A stretch of DNA of 64,000 bases from Mesorhizobium comanense (GTDB taxonomy: Bacteria > Pseudomonadota > Alphaproteobacteria > Rhizobiales > Rhizobiaceae). Under the pieces are notes generated by a model. The model made no database searches, had not been told where the DNA came from, and was given only the letters and a program-made list of their open reading frames with translations. This document shows, piece by piece, positions 8,877 through 17,005 of this stretch. A program made the position numbers and the translations under genes. Numbering within the stretch: position 1 is the first letter of the stretch; every line of letters begins with the position of its first letter. The stretch lies in NCBI RefSeq assembly GCF_005503535.1, contig NZ_SCNN01000002.1, positions 248,001 to 312,000 of the forward strand, given 5' to 3'.

Positions 8877-8916
8877 GCCGGCATGTCACGCCGTTCGCGC
8901 CTCGTCACTCGCGCCA
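8877..8916 (+). pseudogene. Partial tRNA-Asp copy at the right end of the element
   Basis: This matches the tRNA-Asp anticodon arm (gccggcatgtcacgccg, one mismatch), then skips about 11 bases covering the variable loop and the start of the T-arm, then continues through the T-loop and acceptor 3' end to CCA. The 5' half of the tRNA is absent. It continues into the 52-bp repeat. This is a broken tRNA half of the kind left at attR. Confidence 0.7.
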
Positions 8917-8954
8917 TTTAAGTTCAAGGGGTTAGCTACCCTCCCTTGAACAAG
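8903..8954 (+). repeat. attR-like direct repeat
   Basis: This is the second perfect copy of the 52-bp sequence at 7368-7419. Weaker similarity continues beyond it (ttccgga followed by agtttc in both flanks). Confidence 0.88.
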
Positions 8955-9026
8955 GAAGTTCAGGCTTCCGGAAGTTTCGGCTTTCTCCGACATGCCTAGA
9001 CTTCGCACGACCTTGTTTCCCGCATC

Positions 9027-9341
9027 CTAGGCGATGAGCTGGTAAGCCGACTGAATGAAGTCTCTCAGTTCGGGGGTCAGGATGCTGCCATCGCCCTTGG
9101 AGATCGCGATCTTGATCAGCGCCATCTTGGCCATTTCGTAGTGAATGGGCTTGATGCGTGTCACTCCGTAGACAAGGGCCTGATATGTCGGTGGCGGTAT
9201 GCCCATCGCCTTGGCCATTTCGCCTTGAGAAACGCCTGAGCGCTCACGAAGCGCGATCATCTGATCACGTTCGGGACTTTCAATCACAGACAATTTGCAC
9301 ACCCCGCGGTTTTTAAAACCTCGAAAGAAAATGCGGGGCAA
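9027..9341 (-). CDS. Small XRE/Cro-like helix-turn-helix protein
   Basis: This is a protein of about 104 residues (shorter if the GTG at 9302 or 9287 is used; the upstream frame begins at TTG 9341). It contains one helix-turn-helix: RERSGVSQGEMAKAMGIPPPTYQALVYG, with the SQGEMAKAMG and recognition-helix pattern of Cro/CI-type regulators. The C-terminal part is a short helix-rich extension. It lies 72 bases outside the right attachment repeat, so it may be a leftover of the element or of an older one. DNA binding is a family-based expectation and no target is visible. Confidence 0.65.
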   Translation of the reverse strand: MPRIFFRGFKNRGVCKLSVIESPERDQMIALRERSGVSQGEMAKAMGIPPPTYQALVYGVTRIKPIHYEMAKMALIKIAISKGDGSILTPELRDFIQSAYQLIA

Positions 9342-9473
9342 GGCCTAATGTTCCAGCCTACTTGATGGGCCACGCATCGAGGCCGTTCACTGGCCGCAGC
9401 CATGGCAGGCGTGGCATATCACCCCCGCGCCCTTGCAGTCAGAATGGGGGCGAGCAAACGCCCCGCGTCGGTA

Positions 9474-10244
9474 TCAAGGTGGCGCCATCCGGAAATCCTT
9501 GCCCTCCGGCAGCAATTGCCCGCCATCGACGACAATGGTCGTGCCGGTGATGTAGCCGGCATCGTCCGAGGCCAGGAACAGGAAGGCATTGGCGACGTCG
9601 CGGGGGCTGCCCAGCCGGCCAAGCGGGATAGAATCCTCCATGTTCTTGATGTAGGCCGCGCCGCGATGCTCCTGGATGGCTTCGGTGAGGATGTTGCCGG
9701 GCTCGACGCCGTTGACGGTGATGCCGTAGCCGGAAAATTCCAGCGCCGCCGAACGGATGAAGCCATTGATACCGGCCTTGGTCGCCGCATAATGGCCGTG
9801 GCCGGGGCTGGTCACATGCGGGCCGGTGATCGACGAGGTGTAGAGCATGCGCCCGTAGCGCTGCGCCTTCATCGGCACCAGTGCCGCGCGGCTGGCGTTG
9901 AAAGTGCCGCGCAGGTTGACGGCCATGACGCGGTCCCAGTCGTCGGCGCTGGTGTTTTCGATCAGTTGCCAAGGATAGATGCCGGCGTTCTGGACGATGA
10001 TGTCGAGACGGCCATGCTGTTTCAGCGCCAGTGCGACGGCGGCCTCCGCGTCGCGCATCTGCGAGATGTCGGTGCGGAGGAAGGGAACGCCGAGTTCGTT
10101 GGCGGTCGCTTGCCCGGCCTCGCTCTCCGAATCGGCCAGCACCAGTTTTGCGCCTTCCTCGGCGAAGCGCAGCGCGATTCCCTTGCCGATACCCCGCGCG
10201 CTGCCGATGACCAGCGCCACTTTGTCTTTCAATCGTCCGGTCAT
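9474..10244 (-). CDS. Short-chain dehydrogenase/reductase (SDR)
   Basis: This is a 256-residue NAD(P)-dependent oxidoreductase. It has the Rossmann motif GSARGIGKG near residue 12, NAG in the NNAG position, the catalytic Ser within SSITG, and the YAATK active-site Tyr/Lys. It ends with the usual ITGTTIVVDGG block. The start at ATG 10244 fits the family, although the frame is open further upstream. It is the last gene of the ROK/CUT2 importer operon, 19 bases after the permease. This suggests it oxidises or reduces the imported sugar, or a polyol or sugar acid derived from it. Confidence 0.9.
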   Translation of the reverse strand: MTGRLKDKVALVIGSARGIGKGIALRFAEEGAKLVLADSESEAGQATANELGVPFLRTDISQMRDAEAAVALALKQHGRLDIIVQNAGIYPWQLIENTSADDWDRVMAVNLRGTFNASRAALVPMKAQRYGRMLYTSSITGPHVTSPGHGHYAATKAGINGFIRSAALEFSGYGITVNGVEPGNILTEAIQEHRGAAYIKNMEDSIPLGRLGSPRDVANAFLFLASDDAGYITGTTIVVDGGQLLPEGKDFRMAPP

Positions 10245-10263
10245 GCCTGTCGCCAATCCCTTC

Positions 10264-11259
10264 TCACGCCAATCTTTGGCGAATGGTTTGCTTGAAGGCG
10301 TCGAGCAGCACGGCCGCCAGCACCAGCAGGCCGTGGATGACCTGGGTGAAGTTCGCCGGCAGGCCCATGAGGTTGATCGCCGTGTTGATGGCCGACAGCA
10401 GGAGCACGCCGGCATAGACGCCGGGCAGGGTGCCGACACCGCCCTTCAGGCTGACGCCGCCGATGACGACCGCGGCAAAGGCGTTGAACAACAAGCCGAC
10501 GCCGAGATTGGCGGTGGCGCCCGAGGTCCGGATCGCCAGCAGCCAGCCGGCAAGGCCGGCAATGGCGCCGGCAAGCACGAAGGCGATGATCAGGTTGCGA
10601 TTGACCCTGATGCCCGCGCGGAAGGTCGCGGTCTCGTTGCCGCCGATCATGACGAGGTGACGGCCGAATGGCGTCTTGGCCATGATCAGCGAAAAGACAA
10701 CGAAACAGGCGATGGCGATCCAGGCGGTCAGTGGCAGGCCGATGAGCCGCTGGATGCCGAACCAGCGGATCGCCGGCGCCAGATCCTGCGCCGAGCGGCC
10801 GCCGGAAATGACCAGCACCAGGCCGCGCACCCAGATATAGGACGCCAGCGTGATGATGAAGGCGCTCATTTTGACCTTGACGACGAGGAACCCGTTGAAG
10901 GCGCCGATCAGCCCACCGACGGCAAGCGCCAGCAGCAGCGACACCGGCACCATCAGCCATTCCGGATGCAACTGGATGCCAAGCCCGATGCCCGACGAGC
11001 AAAACAGGATTCCCACCGCCATGGCGCTGAGCGCGGCCACCGATTCGACCGACAGGTCCATATGGCCGGCGATGATGACCAGCGCCAGGCCGATCGACAT
11101 GACGCCGAGCACGCTGGAGGCCTCGATGATGTTGGCGAAGATACCGAGCTGGAAATAGTTGGGAATGAACAGGGAGAACACGACCAGCACGAAGACCAGC
11201 ATGAACCAGACGAGGTTGTCGAGAATGAATTCGAGGACGTGGCGCGTGCTGGGATTCAT
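10264..11259 (-). CDS. CUT2-type sugar ABC transporter permease (RbsC/FrcC-like)
   Basis: This is a 331-residue inner-membrane permease of the BPD_transp_2 family with about eight to ten hydrophobic segments. It has the family's SVLGVMSIGLALVIIAGHMDLSVES region and the GRH...IGGNETAT.AGI cytoplasmic loop that contacts the ATPase. ATG 11259 is the family-like start. It lies 124 bases after the binding-protein stop, an interval containing a strong hairpin, and is followed by the SDR gene. Confidence 0.92.
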   Translation of the reverse strand: MNPSTRHVLEFILDNLVWFMLVFVLVVFSLFIPNYFQLGIFANIIEASSVLGVMSIGLALVIIAGHMDLSVESVAALSAMAVGILFCSSGIGLGIQLHPEWLMVPVSLLLALAVGGLIGAFNGFLVVKVKMSAFIITLASYIWVRGLVLVISGGRSAQDLAPAIRWFGIQRLIGLPLTAWIAIACFVVFSLIMAKTPFGRHLVMIGGNETATFRAGIRVNRNLIIAFVLAGAIAGLAGWLLAIRTSGATANLGVGLLFNAFAAVVIGGVSLKGGVGTLPGVYAGVLLLSAINTAINLMGLPANFTQVIHGLLVLAAVLLDAFKQTIRQRLA

Positions 11260-11341
11260 GGTTCGATCCGGCTGTCGGCATGGTCCCGAGATCCTGCGAT
11301 CCCCAAGACAATCATGCGCGGATTGGAATTGCGCGGAAATT

Positions 11342-11365
11342 GCTCCGGGCCCGATGGCCCGGAGC
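11342..11365 (-). promoter_or_regulatory. Intergenic hairpin between binding-protein and permease genes
   Basis: This is a perfect 10-bp inverted repeat (arms 11342-11351 and 11356-11365, loop cgat) between the CUT2 binding-protein stop (11384) and the permease start (11259). It has no T-run. It holds the same position as the hairpin at 1739-1766 in the other importer, so an mRNA-stabilising or partial-termination role is plausible. Confidence 0.68.
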
Positions 11366-11383
11366 GTGTCGGACAGTGTCCTG

Positions 11384-12424
11384 CTATTCGACTGACTTGA
11401 CCGTGTCGGTCGGCGCCTTCTGGTTGCCCCAGAAGGCCGCATTGTCGACGTTCTCCTTGGTGATGGCGGCGCCCGGGATCTTGATGTTCGGGCCCCAGGC
11501 CTCCTTGGTCACAACCGATTTCAGGCCAAGCACGTCATAGTCGCCGGGCTTGATCTCCTGCTTGTTGGCGACCTTGTCCATGAACATGGCGACGGCGGCC
11601 GCCTGTGCGTAGAGCGGCTGCTCGACTTCGACGTTGAGCCAGCCCTTGCGGATCAGGTCGAGGCCGACCGGCGCGCCGTTCGAGCTCATCAACATGACGT
11701 CACCGGGCTTCTTGCCGGCGGCCTCGAGCGAGGCGACGGCGGCGACCGACAGATGCGCGGCATGGCTGAAGATCAGGTCGATGTCGGGGTTGGCGAGCAT
11801 CTGGTCGGCGACGATCGTGCCGGCGTTGCTGGCCTCCCACTGCATGGCCGGAAGCGAGATGATCTTGACGTCCGGGAATGCCTTCATCTTCTCCTCGAAA
11901 CCCTTCTGGATGTCGAGCGTGTAGGGATCGCCGGGGTCGCCGAGCACCTGCAGCACCTTGCCCTTCACCGATCCGTTCTTCGCCTTCAGCAGCTTCTCCG
12001 CCTGATCGGCGGCGATGTGGCCGATCTCGACCGTGCCGGCCACCGATGTGAAATCGGAGGGCGTCGAGGTGATCTGGCGGTCGAACTCGACCACCGGAAT
12101 GCCGGCGGCGCGCGCCGCCTCGATCGATGGCTTCAACGCGTTGAAATCGACTGCTGCCAGGATGATCGCCTTGGGCTTCAGCGCGATCACATCGTTCATC
12201 TGCGACTGCTGGGCGTCCGTTTTGTTGTCGGCGTTCAGCGTTTTCATCTCGTAGCCGACCTGTTTCAGGAACAGTTCCAGCGCGCTCACTGAGCCGGTCT
12301 GGAACTCGTCGAGCAAGGTCGGCACCATGTAATAGACGGTACCCTTGGACTGGGCGAATGCCGGCGTGAGCGTGGCAACGGCCAGTGCCAGGATACCGAA
12401 GACAGCAAGAAGTATTCGCTTCAT
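11384..12424 (-). CDS. CUT2-type sugar-binding periplasmic protein (RbsB-like)
   Basis: The protein has 346 residues with a Sec signal peptide ([24 protein letters not shown]). The mature protein has the RbsB-like two-lobe pattern: [27 protein letters not shown] in the first lobe and the [23 protein letters not shown] hinge region in the second. It is the binding component for the adjacent permease and ATPase. It sits 39 bases after the ATPase stop. The ligand is a sugar or polyol that cannot be identified by eye. Confidence 0.9.
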   Translation of the reverse strand: MKRILLAVFGILALAVATLTPAFAQSKGTVYYMVPTLLDEFQTGSVSALELFLKQVGYEMKTLNADNKTDAQQSQMNDVIALKPKAIILAAVDFNALKPSIEAARAAGIPVVEFDRQITSTPSDFTSVAGTVEIGHIAADQAEKLLKAKNGSVKGKVLQVLGDPGDPYTLDIQKGFEEKMKAFPDVKIISLPAMQWEASNAGTIVADQMLANPDIDLIFSHAAHLSVAAVASLEAAGKKPGDVMLMSSNGAPVGLDLIRKGWLNVEVEQPLYAQAAAVAMFMDKVANKQEIKPGDYDVLGLKSVVTKEAWGPNIKIPGAAITKENVDNAAFWGNQKAPTDTVKSVE

Positions 12425-12463
12425 GTCGTTGGCTCCCTGTTAAGCCGGACCCCTCTTTGTCCC

Positions 12464-13228
12464 TCAGCCCGCCGGTCCGGCACCGGCAAGCGTCTCGCCG
12501 GTGATCATGTTGATCACCGCATCGGGACTTGTTTTGTTTCTGGCGACATCGCCGGCCACCACGCCTTGCCGGATCACCACGATCCGGTCGGCGACCTGGA
12601 AAGCCTGCTGCATGATATGGGTGATGATGACGACGCCGATGCCCTGGTTGGCGACCTGACGGATCATGTCGAGACCGCGCCGCGTCTGCTCGACGCCAAG
12701 GGCTGCGAACGGTTCGTCGAGCAGCACCAGCTTGCCGCCCCAATGGACAAAACGGTTGAGCTCGATGGCCTGCCGCTGGCCGCCCGAGAGATGCTCGACA
12801 TTGGTCCGCAGCGACGGGATGCGCGTGCCAGCGTTGGCCAGAGCCTTGGAAACCACGGCCTCCATGGCGCGTTCGTCGAGCACGGGGACGCCAAGAACCT
12901 TCTTGGTGATCTCACGGCCCATGAAGAAATTGGCCACCACGTCGACATTGGTGCAGAGCGAAAGATCCTGGTAGACGGTCTCGATGCCCGCCGCCTTGGC
13001 TTCGGCCGGCGATCTGGCGAGAAACTCCTTGCCTTCGAACAGCATGCGGCCGGAAGTCGGCTCCAGCCCGCCCGCGATGATCTTGACCAGCGTCGACTTG
13101 CCGGCGCCGTTGTCGCCGAGCAAGGCCACGACTTCACCGCGGCCGATCGAAAAGCTGATCCCCTTCAGGGCTTCGATCGCTCCATAGTTCTTGGTAACAT
13201 TGTCTAGCACCAGAAGGGGTTCGCTCAT
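12464..13228 (-). CDS. CUT2-type sugar ABC transporter ATPase, single domain (FrcA-like)
   Basis: This is a 254-residue ATPase with Walker A GDNGAGKST, signature LSGGQRQAIE, Walker B LVLLDEPFAALG and H-loop IITHIM. Most CUT2 importers use a fused double ATPase of about 500 residues. Here there is one nucleotide-binding domain, as in the rhizobial fructose importer FrcA. The start codon overlaps the ROK gene stop by 4 bases (ATGA), so its translation is coupled to the regulator. Confidence 0.92.
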   Translation of the reverse strand: MSEPLLVLDNVTKNYGAIEALKGISFSIGRGEVVALLGDNGAGKSTLVKIIAGGLEPTSGRMLFEGKEFLARSPAEAKAAGIETVYQDLSLCTNVDVVANFFMGREITKKVLGVPVLDERAMEAVVSKALANAGTRIPSLRTNVEHLSGGQRQAIELNRFVHWGGKLVLLDEPFAALGVEQTRRGLDMIRQVANQGIGVVIITHIMQQAFQVADRIVVIRQGVVAGDVARNKTSPDAVINMITGETLAGAGPAG

Positions 13229-14391
13229 GCCGCAATCTCCCTGGCGGTCAGCAGATCGCGCCCGCGCTCGCGCTCGGCGGCGAACATCTGGCCAAAGCGC
13301 GGCGACAGCACGCCCGATACGGCGAGGGCTGCGGCGCCGCGCAACACGGAATGCTGACCGCCGCGCGCGACCATGACCCGGCGCGCCTTTCGGTCCTTGC
13401 GCGCCGAGACGGAGTTGTGGAGGTCGTCGGTCGAAGCGGCCAGCCGTTCGAGCAGTTCGGCTGATGCCAGTCCGCCGAGGATGACCGTTTCAGGGTCGAA
13501 CAGATTTTCGATGACGGCGATGGCATTGTGGAAGATCGGCGCGACCTCCGCCACCCAGTCGGCCTCGCTGCCGTTCCAGCGCCCCAGCGCCTCGAGCGAG
13601 AGGTATCGTTCGAGGCAGCCGCTGTTGCCGCAGGGACAGGCCTCGCCGCCCGGGACGACAGGAATATGCCCGACTTCGCCGGCATTTCCCCAGGCGCCGC
13701 GCAGGGCGATGCCGTCATGCACCATGACCCCACCGAGGCCGACGCCGAAATAGAGGTAATAGTATTCGGAGAATTGCGTGCCTAGGCCGTAGAGTCGTTC
13801 GCCCATGGCCGCGGCCGCCATGTCGGTCTCGAAGAAGGCCGGCAGTCCGGTCGCGGCGGCCAGCCGATCGCGCAGCGCGACGTCCTTCCAGCCCGTCATG
13901 GTGGTCGGGCCGACAAAGCTCATGGATTCGACGCCGAAAGGTCCGGGCAGGGCCATGCCGACCCCGAGAACCCGTCCACCGGCGCGCAGGCCAGTCAACT
14001 CAGCCCCCATGGCGCCGATCAGGTCGAAGGCGTGGTCGGGCGTTGCGTTGGGAGCCTCGCGATAGGCGCTCTCGATCACGTCGCCGCTCAGATTGATCAG
14101 CGCGGCATTGATGCCGAACGGGGTGATGTGGACACCCACGGCATAGCCGCCCTCCGGATTGATCCGAAGCGTTGCCGGGGGCAGGCCACGCCCTTTAGGC
14201 TCTTCGCGCGAGGACAGGACAAAACCCTGTTCCTCCAGTTCGCGAACGATGGTCGACACGGTTTGCACGGTCAGGCCGACGCGTCCGGCGATGTCACCGC
14301 GCGCAATCGGGCCGTGAAGGCGGATGGACTCCAGGACGATGCGCCGGTTGTAAGGCCGCCCGAACTCCTGATTGGTTCCCCGCAATGCCAT
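13225..14391 (-). CDS. ROK-family transcriptional regulator
   Basis: The protein has 388 residues. An N-terminal winged helix (RGDIAGRVGLTVQTVSTIVRELEEQGF, residues about 30-57) is followed by an ROK sugar-kinase fold with the zinc-binding block CPCGNSGCLERYLS. NagC/Mlc/XylR-type ROK repressors sense a sugar and control transport genes. It is the first gene of the CUT2 operon and probably regulates it and itself. An AT-rich inverted repeat resembling NagC-type operators lies just upstream (14431-14463). The region also separates it from the divergent M24 gene. Confidence 0.9.
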   Translation of the reverse strand: MALRGTNQEFGRPYNRRIVLESIRLHGPIARGDIAGRVGLTVQTVSTIVRELEEQGFVLSSREEPKGRGLPPATLRINPEGGYAVGVHITPFGINAALINLSGDVIESAYREAPNATPDHAFDLIGAMGAELTGLRAGGRVLGVGMALPGPFGVESMSFVGPTTMTGWKDVALRDRLAAATGLPAFFETDMAAAAMGERLYGLGTQFSEYYYLYFGVGLGGVMVHDGIALRGAWGNAGEVGHIPVVPGGEACPCGNSGCLERYLSLEALGRWNGSEADWVAEVAPIFHNAIAVIENLFDPETVILGGLASAELLERLAASTDDLHNSVSARKDRKARRVMVARGGQHSVLRGAAALAVSGVLSPRFGQMFAAERERGRDLLTAREIAA

Positions 14392-14430
14392 GCCTTGCGC
14401 CCCCGAGTTGACGTAAGGTTCGCATCAAAG

Positions 14431-14463
14431 ATTTATTCAGTCAAATGGAATTCAAAAATAAAT
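14431..14463. promoter_or_regulatory. Candidate ROK operator (inverted repeat)
   Basis: The sequence atttatt (14431-14437) and its inverse aataaat (14457-14463) are 19 bases apart in an AT-rich stretch, 40 bases upstream of the ROK gene. NagC/Mlc operators share this layout, with TTATT and AATAA arms around a variable centre. The site could also affect the divergent M24 gene. Confidence 0.5.
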
Positions 14464-14599
14464 CGGATGCGCCACGGCGCTCGGAGGAGGGTCGCGAGGA
14501 CCTGTCCACGTGCCGCTGTTGGCCGATTGCCGACACCGGCAAATGGCTTCAATGGTGGCCGAGCCAGCAACCGTTGACCCAGCAAAGCATGGAGCAAAG

Positions 14600-15778
14600 A
14601 TGATAGAACTGCCGTTTGCCCGCGACGAATACCAGCACCGGCTTCGCAGGATCCGCGCGGAAATGGCCAAACGCGGTCTCGAGCTCCTGATCGTCAACGA
14701 CGTCGCCAACCAGCACTACATCACCGCTTATGACGGCTGGTCCTTCTACACGCCGCAAGTGGTGCTGGTGACGATCGAGGAGGAAGAGCCGGTCTGGATA
14801 GGGCGCGCCATGGACGCGGCCGGCGGTCTGCTGACGGCCTGGATGAAGCCCGAAAACGTGGTCGGCTTCCCGGAAGACCACGTTCAGCGCGCCGATCGCC
14901 ACCCGATGGACTGGATCGCCAGCTGGATCACGCAAAAGGGTTGGGGAAACAGGCACATCGGCATCGAACTGGAGGCCTATTATTTCTCGCCGAAAGCGCA
15001 TGCGCGACTTGTCGCCGGCTTGCCGAACGCCAAATGGCATGACGCCGACCTGCTCGTGAACTGGATCCGTGCCATCAAGACTGCGCCCGAGATCGCTTAT
15101 TTGCGCAAGGCTTCCGCGCTGGCCGAGGCCGCTGTGACCCGCGCCTACGAAGTCATCGCGCCGGGCGTGCGCGAATGCGATGCCATTGCCGCGATCCAGG
15201 CGGCGCAGGTCGCCGGCAGTCCGGATTTCGCGGGTGACATCACCGCTCTTCCGCCGACCATCCTCGGCGGCGAGAACGCCTCGGCCCCGCATGTCATGTG
15301 GAGCGACAGGCGGTTCGGAGACAATGAAACGATCGCGTTGGAGCTTGCCGGCGTCTGCCGCCGCTATGCCGCGGGGCTCGCAAGAACGATGCAGCTCGGC
15401 AAGACGCCGACGCGTGTCTCCGATACCGCGACGGCCGTGATCGAGGGCATGGACGCGGTGCTCGGCGCGGTCAGGCCAGGAACGACGGCGGAGGCGGTCG
15501 AAGGCGCCTGGCGCAAGGTCATCGAGCGCCACGGCCTGAAGAAGGAATCGCGCATCGGCTATTCCATCGGCGTCGCCTATCCTCCGGACTGGGGCGAGCA
15601 CACGATCAGCCTCAGGCCGGGTGACAAGACGGTGCTTGCCCCAGGCAACGTGCTTCACTCCATTCTCGGCATGTGGATGGATGGCTGGGGCATCGAGGTC
15701 AGCGAGACGATCCTGGTGACCGAAGCCGGACATGAGACCTTGACCCGGTTCCCGCGAGAGATCCATGTCAAAGCCTGA
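14600..15778 (+). CDS. M24-fold hydrolase similar to ectoine hydrolase DoeA/EutD
   Basis: The 392-residue protein starts at ATG 14600, five bases after GGAG. The N-terminal domain contains YDGWSFYTPQ and the DRHPMDW block, both of which I recall from DoeA/EutD ectoine hydrolases. The C-terminal pita-bread domain lacks the usual metal ligands of M24 peptidases: ALELAG replaces the Asp site and IGYSIGVAYPPDWGEH replaces the His site. This suggests creatinase-like, metal-independent ring or amidine hydrolysis. It overlaps the M20 amidohydrolase gene by 14 bases. No ectoine transporter, doeB/eutE, doeC or doeD is present, so the substrate may be a different cyclic amidine. Confidence 0.78.
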   Translation: MIELPFARDEYQHRLRRIRAEMAKRGLELLIVNDVANQHYITAYDGWSFYTPQVVLVTIEEEEPVWIGRAMDAAGGLLTAWMKPENVVGFPEDHVQRADRHPMDWIASWITQKGWGNRHIGIELEAYYFSPKAHARLVAGLPNAKWHDADLLVNWIRAIKTAPEIAYLRKASALAEAAVTRAYEVIAPGVRECDAIAAIQAAQVAGSPDFAGDITALPPTILGGENASAPHVMWSDRRFGDNETIALELAGVCRRYAAGLARTMQLGKTPTRVSDTATAVIEGMDAVLGAVRPGTTAEAVEGAWRKVIERHGLKKESRIGYSIGVAYPPDWGEHTISLRPGDKTVLAPGNVLHSILGMWMDGWGIEVSETILVTEAGHETLTRFPREIHVKA

Positions 15779-16982
15779 CGGGACGAACGCACCGGGCGTC
15801 GGCGCGGTGGACATCGATGCCGGCATTCTCGACGAGATGATCCGGATCCGTCGCCATCTGCACCGCCATCCGGAACTGTCGAACCGCGAGGCGAACACGC
15901 AGCGCTATCTCCGGCAGGCGCTGGCGCAGCAGGGGATCGCCAATATCAGCGACGTCGCGGGCTTTGGCCTGGCGGTGGACATCGTCGGCACCGGCAAGCC
16001 CTCCAATCGCAAGATCGCCATTCGCGCCGACATTGATGCCTTGCCGATCGAAGAGGAGTCCGGCGTCGACTATGCCTCGGCAAATCCCGGCGTGATGCAC
16101 GCATGCGGTCATGACGCGCATGCCGCGATGGGGTTCGCGGTCGCTGCGCATCTTCATCGTTCGAGGGCCGAGTTCGGCGGAACCGTGCGCCTGATCTTCC
16201 AGCCGGCGGAGGAGGATGAGCCATCCGGCGGCAAACGGGTCGTGGAGGAGGGGCTGCTCGACGACGTCGACGCGGCGATCTGTGTTCACGTCGATCCGTA
16301 TACGCCCTCAGGCAAAGTCGCGGTCGGTTCAGGTCCCTACACGCTGGCATGCGATACGTTCGATGCGGTTGTCATCGGCGAGGCCGCGCACGCGGCAAAG
16401 CCCTATGAGGGCGTCGATGCGATTGCCGTTGCCTGCTCCATGGTGAGCGAGCTGCAGAAGATCGTGTCGCGAGAGATCGACCCATACGATCCGCTCATCA
16501 TCTCGGTGACCGGCATCAATGGCGGCAGCGCCTATAATGTGATCGCGGGGAAGGTCGCCTTGAAGGGCACTATCCGCAGCGGCAGTACGGCCACCCGCGA
16601 ACGGGCAAGGCGCCGTGTTCGCGAGGTGCTGGCAGGGATCGCGGCGAGCCACGGCGCCAGCGTGAAGGTCGATGTTCACGAGGGCGAGCCCGGTGTCGTC
16701 AATGACGGCGAAATGGCCGAGCTCATTTCCGCCAGCGCCAGGGCCTGCATCGGGGTCGAGAATGTTCTCAACACGCCGGGATGGAGCATTGCCGACGACT
16801 TTGCCTATTACAGCGAGAAGCGTCCTTCAGTCTATTTTCGCCTCGGAATCCGCAACGAGGCGGTCGGATCGGTCTTTCCGCTGCACCATCCCAGGTTTCG
16901 CGTCGACGAAGCCGCGCTTGGAATTGGCGCGGCCACGATGGCTTCGGCGGCGATCCGCTTCCTGTCCGAGCAATCGGACTGA
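15765..16982 (+). CDS. M20-family amidohydrolase (hippurate-hydrolase-like)
   Basis: This is a 405-residue zinc-dependent amidohydrolase. It has the RRHLHRHPELS N-terminal block, IRADIDALPI, the metal-site CGHDAHAAM, and FQPAEED containing the catalytic Glu. These are the marks of the M20D group that removes acyl groups from amino acids. It is translationally overlapped with the M24 gene, so it probably acts on that enzyme's product, for example an N-acyl amino acid. That would parallel the deacetylase step of ectoine breakdown but with a different protein family. Confidence 0.88.
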   Translation: MSKPDGTNAPGVGAVDIDAGILDEMIRIRRHLHRHPELSNREANTQRYLRQALAQQGIANISDVAGFGLAVDIVGTGKPSNRKIAIRADIDALPIEEESGVDYASANPGVMHACGHDAHAAMGFAVAAHLHRSRAEFGGTVRLIFQPAEEDEPSGGKRVVEEGLLDDVDAAICVHVDPYTPSGKVAVGSGPYTLACDTFDAVVIGEAAHAAKPYEGVDAIAVACSMVSELQKIVSREIDPYDPLIISVTGINGGSAYNVIAGKVALKGTIRSGSTATRERARRRVREVLAGIAASHGASVKVDVHEGEPGVVNDGEMAELISASARACIGVENVLNTPGWSIADDFAYYSEKRPSVYFRLGIRNEAVGSVFPLHHPRFRVDEAALGIGAATMASAAIRFLSEQSD

Positions 16983-17005
16983 CCCACCGGCTCAAGCGGC
17001 TCCGA

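Larger units (their letters stand above)
7368..8954. mobile_element. Decayed integrative element in tRNA-Asp
   Basis: About 1.6 kb is bounded by a 52-bp perfect direct repeat derived from the tRNA-Asp 3' end. Inside are the C-terminal remnant of a tyrosine recombinase next to the left repeat, a gene for a small secreted cysteine-rich protein, a terminator and otherwise non-coding DNA. The Cys-rich gene is about 49% G+C by hand count, below the neighbouring chromosome. The element cannot be autonomous: no complete integrase, relaxase or replication gene remains. Most of it has presumably been deleted. Confidence 0.75.

Noticed and set aside
14600..15778. Complete ectoine degradation pathway
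   Set aside because: Only the M24 gene resembles the pathway. The deacetylase, transaminase, dehydrogenase and ectoine transporter genes are not visible in the window.
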